Assembly: GCA_049999805.1 (NCBI GenBank)
Contig: JBNGIO010006235.1
Coordinates: 20,294-76,429, forward strand
Origin: Folioceros fuciformis
Lineage: Eukaryota; Anthocerotophyta; Anthocerotopsida; Anthocerotales
Direction: 5' to 3'
DNA: 56,136 nucleotides
The notes beneath the pieces are model-generated. The model ran no database searches, was not told the DNA's origin, and saw only the letters and a program-made list of their open reading frames with translations. The position numbers and the translations under genes are program-made. Positions 22,428 to 35,500 of the stretch are shown one piece after another (the stretch's first letter is position 1; every line of letters begins with the position of its first letter).

Positions 22428-22636
22428 GAAGCCGTGAGTAGTGGTGCATGTTCAGGACCGACTGGTGTTGTCGCTCATGATGTCACTCCGGGTGCTGTTG
22501 TTGTTGGTTGTACACTTCATAATTGTCAATGGCTCCCTGGAGCAGTTCCTGAGGCTGTCGGGGCTGTTGCTGAGACGGTCGGGGCTGTTGCTGAGACGGT
22601 CAGGGCTGTTCCTGAGGCTGTGGGAAGTGGTAAAAA

Positions 22637-23482
22637 TTATTCTGGTCCCCGCAGAGTGAGCATATTCCGCACTTTTTTGTCCTGCTGCTGGGTGAGCATG
22701 TGTGAAATATGCTCACCGTTTGAGTTTGGAGGAACCTTGCCGCTCTGCTGCTGGTATAAACTATGAAAGTTTACAGCAACATGGTCGCTTTGCCAATGAT
22801 GGTGAAAGTCTGTAGCAACCTGGCCGCTTTGGTGATGGTGATGGCGAAAGTTGGTAGCAACTTGGCCGCTCTGTTGTTGATGACGAAAGTCGGGAGCAAC
22901 TTCGCCGTTCTGCTGCTGATGACGAAAGTAGGTAGCAATCTGGCTGCTGTGCTGCTGATTGTTGAAAGTTTGTCGAACTTGGCCACTTTGCTGGTGATGT
23001 TCAAAGTTTGTCGCAGCCTGGCCGCTTTGCTGGTGATGGTCAAAGTTTGTAGCAACCTGATCGTGAAAGTTTACAGCCACCTGGCTGCTTTGCTGGTCGT
23101 GAAAGTTTCTACCATCCTGGTGGTCAAGGTTTGTGCCAACCCGACCGCTTTGCTGGTGGTGTTCGTCAGGATACATGGTAGCATGGGTTACCACATGATC
23201 CTCCCACGTCCGATTACTCGCCATACCGGAAGAAGAAGCCGGAAACGTTGAAAGATCCTCCATTTGCAGGAGATAGTACCGAGCATAATTTTGGTGCGCG
23301 GTGGCATCTGTGGCAATGGACTCCAACGTCGCACTATTTCTCCAACGTCGCACTATTTCCCCTTGGGCTACACTGCGAGAAGAGCTACCAAAATTGTTGC
23401 TCTCCCCCTTCGTCGAAGGCCATCTGACCCAAGCCTTCACCCGGCACACATATCGCCTGCCGCCACTGCTGCTGTATCCCAC
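22637..23482 (-). CDS. His/Gln-rich repeat frame, probable C-terminal tail of the MADS-box gene
   Basis: A 281-codon minus-strand frame directly follows the MADS exons. Its first part reads VAQGEIVRRWRNSATLESIA and HQNYARYYLLQMEDLSTFPA, which looks like ordinary coding sequence. The rest is an imperfect 13-residue repeat of the type HHQQSGQVATNF, present about ten times. Low-complexity Gln/His tails are common in MADS C-terminal regions. I could not find a phase-compatible splice from the MADS exon ending near 23437, so either an intron is unrecognised or a frameshift has cut the tail off. A 19-bp direct duplication (23322-23340 and 23341-23359) in this frame adds 19 bases and may itself be the frame-breaking event. 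Confidence 0.5.
   Translation of the reverse strand: MGYSSSGGRRYVCRVKAWVRWPSTKGESNNFGSSSRSVAQGEIVRRWRNSATLESIATDATAHQNYARYYLLQMEDLSTFPASSSGMASNRTWEDHVVTHATMYPDEHHQQSGRVGTNLDHQDGRNFHDQQSSQVAVNFHDQVATNFDHHQQSGQAATNFEHHQQSGQVRQTFNNQQHSSQIATYFRHQQQNGEVAPDFRHQQQSGQVATNFRHHHHQSGQVATDFHHHWQSDHVAVNFHSLYQQQSGKVPPNSNGEHISHMLTQQQDKKVRNMLTLRGPE
23322..23359. repeat. 19-bp head-to-tail duplication in the MADS tail
   Basis: TCCAACGTCGCACTATTTC occurs twice in immediate succession (23322-23340, 23341-23359). Nineteen is not a multiple of three, so the duplication changes the reading frame of whatever coding sequence it sits in. Confidence 0.85.
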
Positions 23483-24113
23483 TGCTGCTGTATCCGTTCC
23501 AGCCTTACGCCCGTCACTTTCCGCCTTTGGTGGAGGTCATCTGCTGCAACTCGAAGCTGCAATAGGTTCGCCTGAGATAGCGAGCCCTTCTTCTGGCCCT
23601 CGCCGGAGTCGAGGGAATATCTCGGAAGTATGTCCTCCACCAAGATCTTCTTATTAGCCTCCTTCAGCTGCAAGGAAAGAAGTTGCAGGAAGAACAGACA
23701 GAAATAATTTCTGCGAAACCGGATCCAAGTCACACCTGCTTCAATTCTCCTGACTGCTTCTTCATGACGGACTCCAACATCGACTTGCCATCCAACTTCC
23801 TCTTTACCTGATTGGAAACACCTTTGTAACGACTAATGACTTCCTCGACGCTCGGAGCGCCCCAGAACAAATTATTATTTTGATTGTTGTTGTTCCGCTT
23901 GCTGGTGCCCGCGCTGCCGCCATAGCAAATGAAGCCTACGTCCACATCGCACAGCTTCGACAGCTCAAACGCTTTCTTGTTCAGCCCCTTCTTGCGCTTC
24001 GTGAAGGTGGTTTGCCGCTGGTGATCGTTCACAATACGTCTAATCAAGATCTTGGACCGGCCTGAGCCAGGCTTCGCCTTCTCCCCGCCACCACCTCTAC
24101 CCCCTCCTGTCAC
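23437..24113 (-). CDS. MADS-box transcription factor, M-type (type I-like)
   Basis: Exon 1 is 24113-23736 and exon 2 starts at 23667 (GT-AG intron of 68 bp); read to the first stop at 23437 this gives 202 residues. After a Gly/Lys-rich leader, residues about 18-70 are a MADS domain: GRSKILIRRIVNDHQRQTTF, then TKRKKGLNKKAFELSKLCDV, then DVGFICYG. The basic RK-rich helix and the KKAFELSxLCD turn are intact, so DNA binding to CArG-type sites is plausible. There is no recognisable K-box; a short helical segment follows (VSNQVKRKLDGKSMLESVMK, LKEANKKILVEDILPRY). This fits M-type rather than MIKC genes. The 3' structure is uncertain because the long H/Q-rich frame downstream is in a different phase. 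Confidence 0.75.
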
Positions 24114-24439
24114 GCCACAGCAGTCGCAACTGCACCATCGCTAGGTGAATCACCACCGTCGCAGCAAAATTGCCAATTGCAGCCATCGATCGTCTCGTCA
24201 TGGTTGATGCCGGCTGGCTCGGCTTAGAGCCAATCTACCTAAATCCACCAAATCTACCTAATGTCCAACTCATGAGCCAAACTTCAAAGCCGGGTCGACC
24301 CCTGGCAACGCGACCTAGAGGCCTCCCAAGTACCGCGCAGGCTATTTCCCCTCCTGAACTGAGAGAGTGCACTTAAGCCGGTTAGGATTCCATCGGGCCA
24401 TGCCACAGCCTCAAATTTAACTTACTTTGAAAAGAAACA

Positions 24440-24610
24440 CTTCCCCTAACGGGAGATCAAAGCTTCCGTAACAAGAGACCTAAGCTTCCCTAACGCAAGA
24501 CTAAGCTTCCCAACGCAAGACCAAGCTTCCGTAACGGGAGACCCAAGCTTCCGTAAAGGGAGACCCGAGCTTCCGTAAAGGGAGACCTAAGCTTCCGTAG
24601 CGGGAGACGT
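24440..24610. repeat. Array of about 20-22-bp units
   Basis: Degenerate copies of GGGAGACCTAAGCTTCCGTA (with AAGCTTCC as the invariant core) repeat about seven or eight times. HindIII-type AAGCTT sites recur at nearly regular spacing. Confidence 0.8.
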
Positions 24611-24693
24611 AAGCTATTCTTCTACGCTCAGCGGCTGATCCGACCACCATTAACCATCGAACTTTGTTTGGTGTGCCTCTGATACTTCCTATG

Positions 24694-25195
24694 CTGCTGT
24701 AGCTCCGATACTTGCTCTTCTGCTGGAGCTTCAATATTAGCTCTGTTGGTGTGTAGCTCCGATACTTGCTCTTCTGCTGGAGCTTCAATTTTAGCTCTGT
24801 TGGTGTGTAGCTCCGATACTTGCTCTCCTGCTGTAGCTTCAGTATTAGCCCTGTTGGTGTGTAGCTCTTATACTTGCTCGCCTGCTGGAGCTTCAATATT
24901 AGCTCTGTTGGTGTGTAGATCCGATGCTTGCTCTCCTGCTGGAGCTTCAATATTAGCTCTGTTGGTGTGTAGCTCCGATACTTGCTCTCCTGCTTGTAGC
25001 TTCAGTATTAGCTCTGTTGGTGTGTAGCTCCGATACTTGCTCTCCTGCTGTAGCTTCAATATTAGGTATGTTGGTGTGTAGGTCCGATACTTGCTCGCCT
25101 GCTGTGCATAGGTTCAGTATTAGCTCTGTTGGTGTGTTACTCCGATACTTGCTCTCATACTTGCGCTCCTGCTGTAGCTTCAATATCAGCACTCT
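24694..25195. repeat. Minisatellite of 54-bp units (about nine copies)
   Basis: The unit begins GTGTGTAGCTCCGATACTTG, continues CTCTCCTGCTGGAGCTTCAA and ends TATTAGCTCTGTTG. Length 54 keeps frame, so both strands stay open over long stretches: minus-strand frames encode an 18-residue repeat (HTNRANIEAPAGEQVSEL). Later copies have small indels. No spacer is present, so this is not a CRISPR-like array. I do not regard the frames as genes. Confidence 0.9.
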
Positions 25196-25350
25196 TGTTG
25201 TGTAAATCCGATACTTGCTCTATTGTTGTGTAAATCCGATACTTGCTCTGTTGTGGTGTAAATCCGATACGTGCTCTGTTGTTGTGTAAATCCGATACTT
25301 GCTCTGTGGTTGTGTAAATCCGATACTTGCTCTGTTGTTGTGTAAATCCG
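25196..25350. repeat. Minisatellite of about 30-bp units (five copies)
   Basis: Copies of GTGTAAATCCGATACTTGCT followed by CTGTTGTTGT. The shared ATCCGATACTTGCTCT core shows it derives from the adjacent 54-bp array by loss of half the unit. Confidence 0.9.
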
Positions 25351-25353
25351 ATC

Positions 25354-25418
25354 CATACCCAGATATCAGGGCAGGACATGTTACCAGATCTTGTGCACTG
25401 CCCTGATATCTGGGTATG
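25354..25418. repeat. Perfect inverted repeat, 21-bp arms
   Basis: CATACCCAGATATCAGGGCA plus G at 25354-25374 is exactly complementary to 25398-25418; the loop is 23 bases. The right arm lies in a PPR fragment (it encodes ALISGY), so the left arm is most likely an inverted copy of that coding sequence placed at the end of the minisatellite. Confidence 0.95.
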
Positions 25419-25609
25419 CCCAGCAAGGGCTCGGACACGACAAATGGACGAGGCGGACCTCAGCTTGGCTGACCGTGTTACCTGTCCTTTGGCGTTGTAG
25501 GGCTGTGCAGGCACGGGAGCCTCACAGCAGCTTGCGGCAGCTCCACCCACAGATTGTGGGAACAGGACTGCTGGATGAGCGAGTGTTTGGTACTGTACCT
25601 GACTTGTAG
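25391..25609 (+). pseudogene. PPR protein fragment
   Basis: Plus-strand peptides TALISGYAQQGLGH, then QMDEADLSLADRVTC in another frame, then QLHPQIVGTGLLDERVFGTV in a third frame, ending at a stop near 25609. Together they form one PLS-type PPR repeat and the start of the next, with frameshifts. It lies directly upstream of the PKA-R promoter region; a sister fragment lies beside the truncated PKA-R copy at 13490-13860. Confidence 0.7.
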
Positions 25610-25739
25610 ATGCCAATGAACTGGAAGTTGCAGGCCAGTCTGATGAGTCTGCCAGTTTAGGTCTAGGCTCCGACGCCGGTCACACTTGACGTGGTATTCA
25701 TATATACCACTTGGACATGCGGGCCCCGCTAGCTTAAGT

Positions 25740-26720
25740 GTTATAACCGCCGCGCGTCAAGGTGCTGGGACCGGTTGATGGGTCTATCGTCTCCACGTCG
25801 CGTCTATTTTTTTGGCTCTTGTAGGCGTGATATGCCTTGCTTAGCCTAGCCGTCCAGCCCGCCCTCGCTAGGGGTTGCGTGTAGCAACACTACACGCCAC
25901 AGGAATCATCGCGCCATCTCGCCATACTCCTATCGCGCTTCTGCTTTTTCCACCACACTCTTCAAAGTGCGGTCCATGTCATCGGAGCTTTCACGTTGTC
26001 GACAATGCACGGGATTCTATGCTTGTTAAGTTGCTAAATGCAGCTTTTGTGTGGAATCCTGTGTCTCGTGAGTGTGGCTTGTTGTTATGACATTGCCTGT
26101 GTGTGCTACGTGCCCAGCATTTGATTGCTCTGCCTTGCATTGAGCCCTGTTGAAGAGGATACTGTACATCTCAGATCTCTACTCTTGGACCAGGGTCTCT
26201 GCGTTGTGTTTGTCAGAGCTGTGGGGCCGGCAAGGAGCCCTCTAGCGCTCTCACCAGTGCTGTTGCCAGTTGGAGGCTTGTCGCTGCCGCTTCGACAATT
26301 GCGCTTTGGAGGAAAGGAGAAGGGCATGTTCATCAGCCGCAGTCGCATGGCATTTGGCAGCACCTCTTGGCGGTAGCTGTCGGACTCTCTCGTCAGCGGA
26401 TGAGTGGCACTCCCGGGATTGCAAGGTTGCTTGAGTTAGACAGACGCCGAAACTCCGTTGGCAGGATTGCTGATTTTCCTGGAGGATGTGCTTGCCGAAC
26501 AGTTGCCCTGAACCCTCACCTTAGGGTTTGGCACCTGTGTGCCTCTCGGAAAGTCGACCGTCCTGCAGTTGAACTCTTTTTCTGTTGCTAAGCATATATT
26601 TGAGCACCAAGGAAGGCACAACGGGGTGCAAGCAGAGATCCGCAAGGGTTTGGAGGACATTTCATCACCTCTCTGCTATAAAGAATAGTCACCATAGGTT
26701 GCTGTCCGTCCGTGGATCTC
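25740..26720 (+). other. 5' region of the PKA regulatory subunit gene
   Basis: Shared with the truncated copy at 12370-12920, so it must have been duplicated with the gene. It should hold the promoter, leader and possibly early exons. I see one weak candidate exon near 26590-26690 (frame reading HNGVQAEIRKGLEDISS) that might correspond to part of an N-terminal docking region, but no splice connection can be proven. No TATA-like box stands out. Confidence 0.4.
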
Positions 26721-28587
26721 ATGGACTACCCTCCAGGAGGGGGTGGCCATGGCCACGGCCAATTGTCAAGAGTGGACGACCCTGAAGTAATGCGTCTTTC
26801 CTTCCTTCTCTTTCTGCACTATACTGGCCCTGGCAATGTTTCTGGCAAGCTGTTTGTGACACCCGCTAGCATTACCACCACAACCACTTTATTGTCTCTG
26901 AGAGGAAAGCGTGAGCTGAAACCATTACCCATTGTTTGGGACTTCTGACGACACCCTTGGCAGTTTAGTTTTCGCCTGCAATGTTGTTAACCACTTGCCA
27001 CTTCCCTTCAGATACACAGAAAGTCCACTTTGCGGAGAACAGGCGTCAGTGCCGAATGTGCAGCTCCCAAGTTGGCTCATGAATTTAATCCTAAGGCAGG
27101 TTCCCTGCTGCATGCACCAAAGAGATCATTTCCATTCCACTCACAAGACTGCACGACAAACGTTTGACGTCAGCAGAGACTCTGCCCTGGTGTCTCATGC
27201 AATTGAGTGAAATGGCCAACAGGTTCACCCTAAGAGCGATGAAGCCAAGGCACGTATCCGTGAAATGTTACAAAAGAACTACTTGTTTAAAGCTTTGGAC
27301 GACGAACAGACTCGAGTGGTAACGTCATGCAGCTGCAAGACAAGATTGTCATGTCCAGAAATCCCAAATCGTGCACCATGCTTGACAGGTTCTACGCTTG
27401 TCGTCAGGTTGTTGACTCAGTAGAAGAGGAGCACCACCCAAGGGCGAGTCTGATCATTAAGCAGGGAGATTCAGGCGACAAATTCTATCTCCTAGAGGTG
27501 CTATTTGCTACCTGCACGCTTGTGACAATGAAGCTCTTGCATCGGAACTAAAACCTGCCCTTCGTGAAAATCAGTCAGGGACTGTAGAAGTTTGGATACG
27601 GAAGAAAACTGATGCCGAGGAAGAAAAGGTGAAGGTATATGGTCCCGGGGACAGTTTTGGAGAGCTTGCTCTCCTATATGATGCTCCCCGTGCTGCAACG
27701 GTCAGGGTATGCAGCTTACTCGCACTGAACATCATGTCTGCTTCGCACCAGCAAATTTTTGACCCAGGCCCGCCGATTTAGTATGTTGTTTACCTGCGCA
27801 GGCCTGTAGCGATTGCGTGGTGTGGGCCATGGACAGGACAACCTTCCGAACCATCCTGATGTACACGACCAACACCAAGAGGCTCCTCTACGAAAAGTTC
27901 CTGAGCGATGTCCATCTTCTGAAGGTACCTGAGTTCTCAAGTAACCAGAACTTCATTGCGAGTCATCCCCCATCACCATAGTGCCAACGGATTTTAATTC
28001 TCCGTTCTGGAGGCAGGCACTCACGAAATACGAGCGAGCAGCTATTGCTGATGTTTTGGAAGCCGAGTATTTCGATGAAGGTGAAGACATCGTCGTCGAA
28101 GGCCATCCTGGCGAGAGATTCTACTTCATTGAAGAGGTAACATCAGCTGGTCGATATGGATGGTTTGGTCTATGCGCGATGATCTCAGTCGGCCCACACT
28201 CACTTCTGTGCCTACAGGGCACAGCAGAGGCAGTAACAGGGGGTAAAGTGGTAATGAACTATAAGAAAGGCGACTATTTCGGAGAGTTGGCTCTGATCAA
28301 CGATGAGCCTCGTGCAGCCACCGTCACGGCCACCAGTCGCTGCAAAACCGTTTCCATCGATCGGGGAAGTTTCAAGGTATGGATCATTTGACACAAATGC
28401 CACACCAAGCCAAAACACATGAGCCCTGCACGGGCATCCCTATTCCACAAGGACTATAGGTAACGGAACACTCCCTCCCTTAATGCAGAGATTGCTTGGC
28501 AAGCTTGACGGCAAAATTCCTAGGAAGAAGTCTGACTATGAGAAAGGGAAAGCTAAAGCGAAGGAGGCAGCCTCCAGCAAAGCATAG
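26721..28587 (+). CDS. cAMP-dependent protein kinase regulatory subunit (PKA-R)
   Basis: Nine exons join in frame: 26721-26786, 27012-27095, 27223-27318, 27408-27497, 27575-27706, 27802-27924, 28017-28136, 28218-28376, 28489-28587 (322 residues). Exon 2 carries an inhibitor site LRRTGVSAE; the residue at the phospho-acceptor position is Gly, so it is a pseudosubstrate of type I style. Then come two cyclic-nucleotide-binding domains in tandem, each with an intact phosphate-binding cassette: FGELALLYDAPRAATV and FGELALINDEPRAATV. Glu and Arg needed for cAMP binding are present in both, and Ala after Arg is the cAMP-preferring form. The order matches PKA-R: it would hold the catalytic subunit inactive until cAMP binds. 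Intron 2 needs a GC donor (AAG|GCAGGT at 27096). The N-terminus is uncertain: ATG 26721 gives a Gly/His-rich leader with no dimerisation/docking helix, so upstream exons may exist. Confidence 0.85.
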
Positions 28588-28977
28588 AACTGTTTTCGAC
28601 ACCGGGTTGTAGCTTTACTAAATCAAAACCAGACCGAAAAGTCCCAGCCGGCACTTGACATGGGGGATCCAGGCCGTCCAAGAGGAGAGTCGGTTTTGAA
28701 GGAATTCGGATGGGCGGACAGCTCGCAGAACAGGAACAACGAGAGCTCAAAGGCGCTAGCGTGACCTCTTCTTAACGGTTGTAATAATGTAGAGCCACGA
28801 AGATCCTCCTGAGACATTCTGGAGAGGGGATACTGGGCTATCTTCCGAGGCAAGTTCCAGCTTCTTGGAACCTACGGCCGCCTCTGCAACGACCTGTAGT
28901 CTAAGTTGAGACCAGAATGACGTCCTTACCCTTCTCGGCTTGGACGTGATTTGTCTATACTCTGGACACCTTTTGAC

Positions 28978-32159
<3,182 letters not shown>

Positions 32160-32315
32160 TTACGTGTATTTTTACATATATAGTTTTGACATAACTTCGA
32201 GAGTGTTTTAACTACCGATGGATAGTGAACTCTTAAACTACTTTATTTTAAGCATGACATCAGAATGCTAAACGGTCCCTAAGGAAAAACAGTGTGCGTT
32301 GATACAATATCATGC

Positions 32316-32331
32316 TTTAGGGTTTAGGGTT
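32316..32331. promoter_or_regulatory. Telobox-like double TTTAGGG motif upstream of MetRS
   Basis: TTTAGGGTTTAGGGTT lies about 160-310 bases upstream of the MetRS start candidates, and reads AACCCTAAACCCTAAA on the coding strand of that gene. Teloboxes (AAACCCTA) are known promoter elements of plant translation-related genes, which fits an aminoacyl-tRNA synthetase. It may instead be one more telomeric insertion (see 52077 and 55808). Confidence 0.5.
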
Positions 32332-32585
32332 GTTACCGAAGATCACGCATACCATACTTATGAAATGCTGCCACCGGACAACTTACAGAGAAAAAGGTTG
32401 TTTGATTTGCCCACCCACAGCGCGCATACTTTTCCTAGACTGACGCCAGGTATGACTGTATGAACGTGCTTTACTATGAAGCAAACTTGTGTAGACAGCG
32501 TCACTGACGGAAGTGAAAAGTGATAAATACTCCTTACTGCGAAACACAGAACAGGGGAACACCACTTCGACTCCGGCATCCCAGC

Positions 32586-35500
32586 CTACGGACCGGAGAA
32601 TCCTCGACGTGGTACGTATAGCTCCAACTTGCTCCTTTTCTGTTTGGAATCTTTGCAGAACTGAAGCAGCCCCTCTCCGGACTCTTCACTAATGTGTGAG
32701 AAGTCACTTTCCGCGTTGCTACCATGACCGCTGCTAAGCCCTTCTTTCACTTCATCGTAAGGTAGAGCAGCAACGGTGTCTTTCGTCAAGTCTCTATACT
32801 TCCTCCAGTCCTGACTTGAGAACTGCACAGCTCCACCACCTCTTCCACCCAACTGAAGTGGATTAACAGCTTTTGCACGGCGAGAATCTGTGCACTTTTG
32901 AGGACCAAGCCTTTCCCACACAGTCTTCTTCGAGGATTTGTCAAGTGAAACGGATGGCTGCACATCAGCTGCAAATGGCTTAGCCTGTAGCTTTTTGCTG
33001 TGACTCACAACACCTGTTCTTCTCTGTTCCACATCATGCAGATTATCTTTCAAAGACGACCTATCATTCCCATCAACCGTCACACCGGCACCTCTTGGCC
33101 TCGTGTGATTGGATGAAGTCCCACGAGGCACAACCTGAGACCTTCCTCTCCGTTTACTTGTTCTTGCACTTGCGGCCTCACCAACCCCTCGTGAGTCCAA
33201 TTCGTCTCCCCACTTCTTGTGGACGACAGGGGTGTGGTTGTGCAACTTGGGCTCTATGAAGCGTCTAGTACCCTCTTGCACATCCTCCACAACGTCTCCC
33301 CATCTTTCCGAGATACGAGGATACGGGCTAGGCAGCTCTGATGTTCCATGATCAATGACGGGATTACTTGCACCTCTGAATGTTGGACCGTCATGCGAAG
33401 TCAACCTGCTCATTTCTTGAGGAATAACGTCACTGTCCTTTAGAAGGCCCTCCTTCCTTGCAACCTGGGATGGACCAGCAGAGGCACTCATTTCCGGTGG
33501 CTGCCCCACCTTCAAGACTTGACTTTCAAGCCCCTTGCCAGAAGTAGCTTGCACCGCAATATGCTCACGCCTGCTTTTAGTTTTCCCAGAAGAGCGCCGA
33601 GCCCTTCCTCTATTGTCTGAACTCAACAACCCGGTGCCCTTGCCAGTGCCAACATTAAAGGGCTGTTCCTCCGGTCTTGCCGAAAACTGAAAAGATGCTG
33701 GGACAGCTGCTGATGCGTAGTCCGAAGCACCTGAGCCGGAGGGAACAAGATCTTGCCTGTTCTTACTGGGCATTCCTCTGGTCCGAACTTCAACATTTTT
33801 GGAAGGACCATCACCAGGAATGGTAACAATAAACTTGCTAGCTTCTGTTTCTGCTGCTGGATCAAGGTACTCAATAAACCGTTGATGCCTCGTTGTGTCC
33901 AGGGTGACTTTGATTCCCAAACCTACGGTTTCTTCCTCCAACGCCTGTGGGTCGACACAATGTACACGGCGATTGGTGGCTGGGACGTTAGGATACACAG
34001 CTGGTCCCTTGTCCTTCAACCCCGTCACTGACGGATGTGCAGAGCCATCCACGCCATCCCTCGGGTCCAGGGACTTATCGACAAAGGACACAATCTGCTC
34101 ACTTGCATCGTACTCTACATAATTCGAGTCCGCTACAGCCTCCCCTTCATCCTGCCAGATACTCGTATCTCGAGCATTAGGTGGTCTGTAGATTGCCATA
34201 AATTGATGAGGCTTGGTTGTTCTTGTTTTCCCTCTATTAATTCTACCTGGTGCAGCTTCTTCTTTCCATCCATCTTTACTGCTTTGCCCAAAATGGAAAG
34301 CCTCAGCCTCTCGTTCTCTGTAGTGACTTCTATCTTGCAGATCATTTTCTTTCCACAGATCTTTGCTCCTTGGTGCAAAACTTACTACCTCGGGTCTTCG
34401 TCCAACATTATGGCTTCCATCTTGCACACCCGTGTCTTGCCGTCCGTATTTAACACTGAGAGGAAGATTCAGATCAGCTGCTTTTCCTCTTAGACTTTCT
34501 GCCGAGGCTCGCGGTTTACTAGCGTTTGAAAATTCTTTTCTGTCTACATCCCTTCCAACAGGGCCCACCTCTGAATTCTTGTCTGCAGACGGTTCCTGTT
34601 GCAGTGCTGGACTGTCTATGGTTGTAGACTTTTTTGGCACCCGTTTTTCTTGCTTTTTCCCACTGTCTCTAACCACTGTTGAATCCTGCGAGTGCCTTTC
34701 TACACATTAGCTGGAGAAGAGCACTGTCAAACGAGAAAGCAAAACGACCTCGAATGGATTCCAATGGTCACCTGAGCCGATGAATTTGCTGCGTTTTGCT
34801 TCTCAGCTTGGACGTGCTTCTCGAATTGCTCACGATCATGCTGGATCTTAACCTACAAGTATCATTACATAACTGTCAGGAGGAGACTGAGGAGCTCTGT
34901 TCCAAGAAAGCATCCCACCCTTTTGAACCACGTCAGACTGACTCGACAATGCCATTCCTTACGGAGTTCGTTCATCAGGTGCGTTAAAATGTTAGTATGA
35001 AAGTTCGCTACCCACTGCCCTGTCCAAAGAAGCACTTCGCTATCCTTACATTTAAGCAAACTCACAATTTCTCGTACGAACTGATGACCGAGGTCAATCC
35101 GCTTCTTAGGCTGCTGGTGCTGAACTGGTTGACGTAGTCGAGGCCGACTGCTCGCCGAGTCTTCACTGCTGCTGCTGTGTGCTTCTTCCAACAGAGCTCG
35201 AGCTCCAGCAACACTTGGCTTCAAAGCACTGTTGGCTGTGCTGTCCATGCTGCTGTCTGCCTCCTTGTCCAAATTACTTCTCGGTCGAAACTCCTCTTCG
35301 CTGCTTGCAATGTCCGGCTGGAGAGGTGTCGTAGGTGCATCGTGGTCCTGGCGGGGTGGAACCATGTGAATAACCTCTTTCTTTTGACGATCAGGTTGTT
35401 CGGTGCTAAGTACCTCATCATACTGCTTCGCTTTCACATTCCCCTCAAAGTCGGCTGGATGCGAGGAGGAGGACGTACTTCCCGGCTGCTCAGATCCAGC

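Noticed and set aside
24694-25350. CRISPR-like repeat array
   Set aside because: Units are contiguous tandem copies with no unique spacers, in a plant nuclear context.
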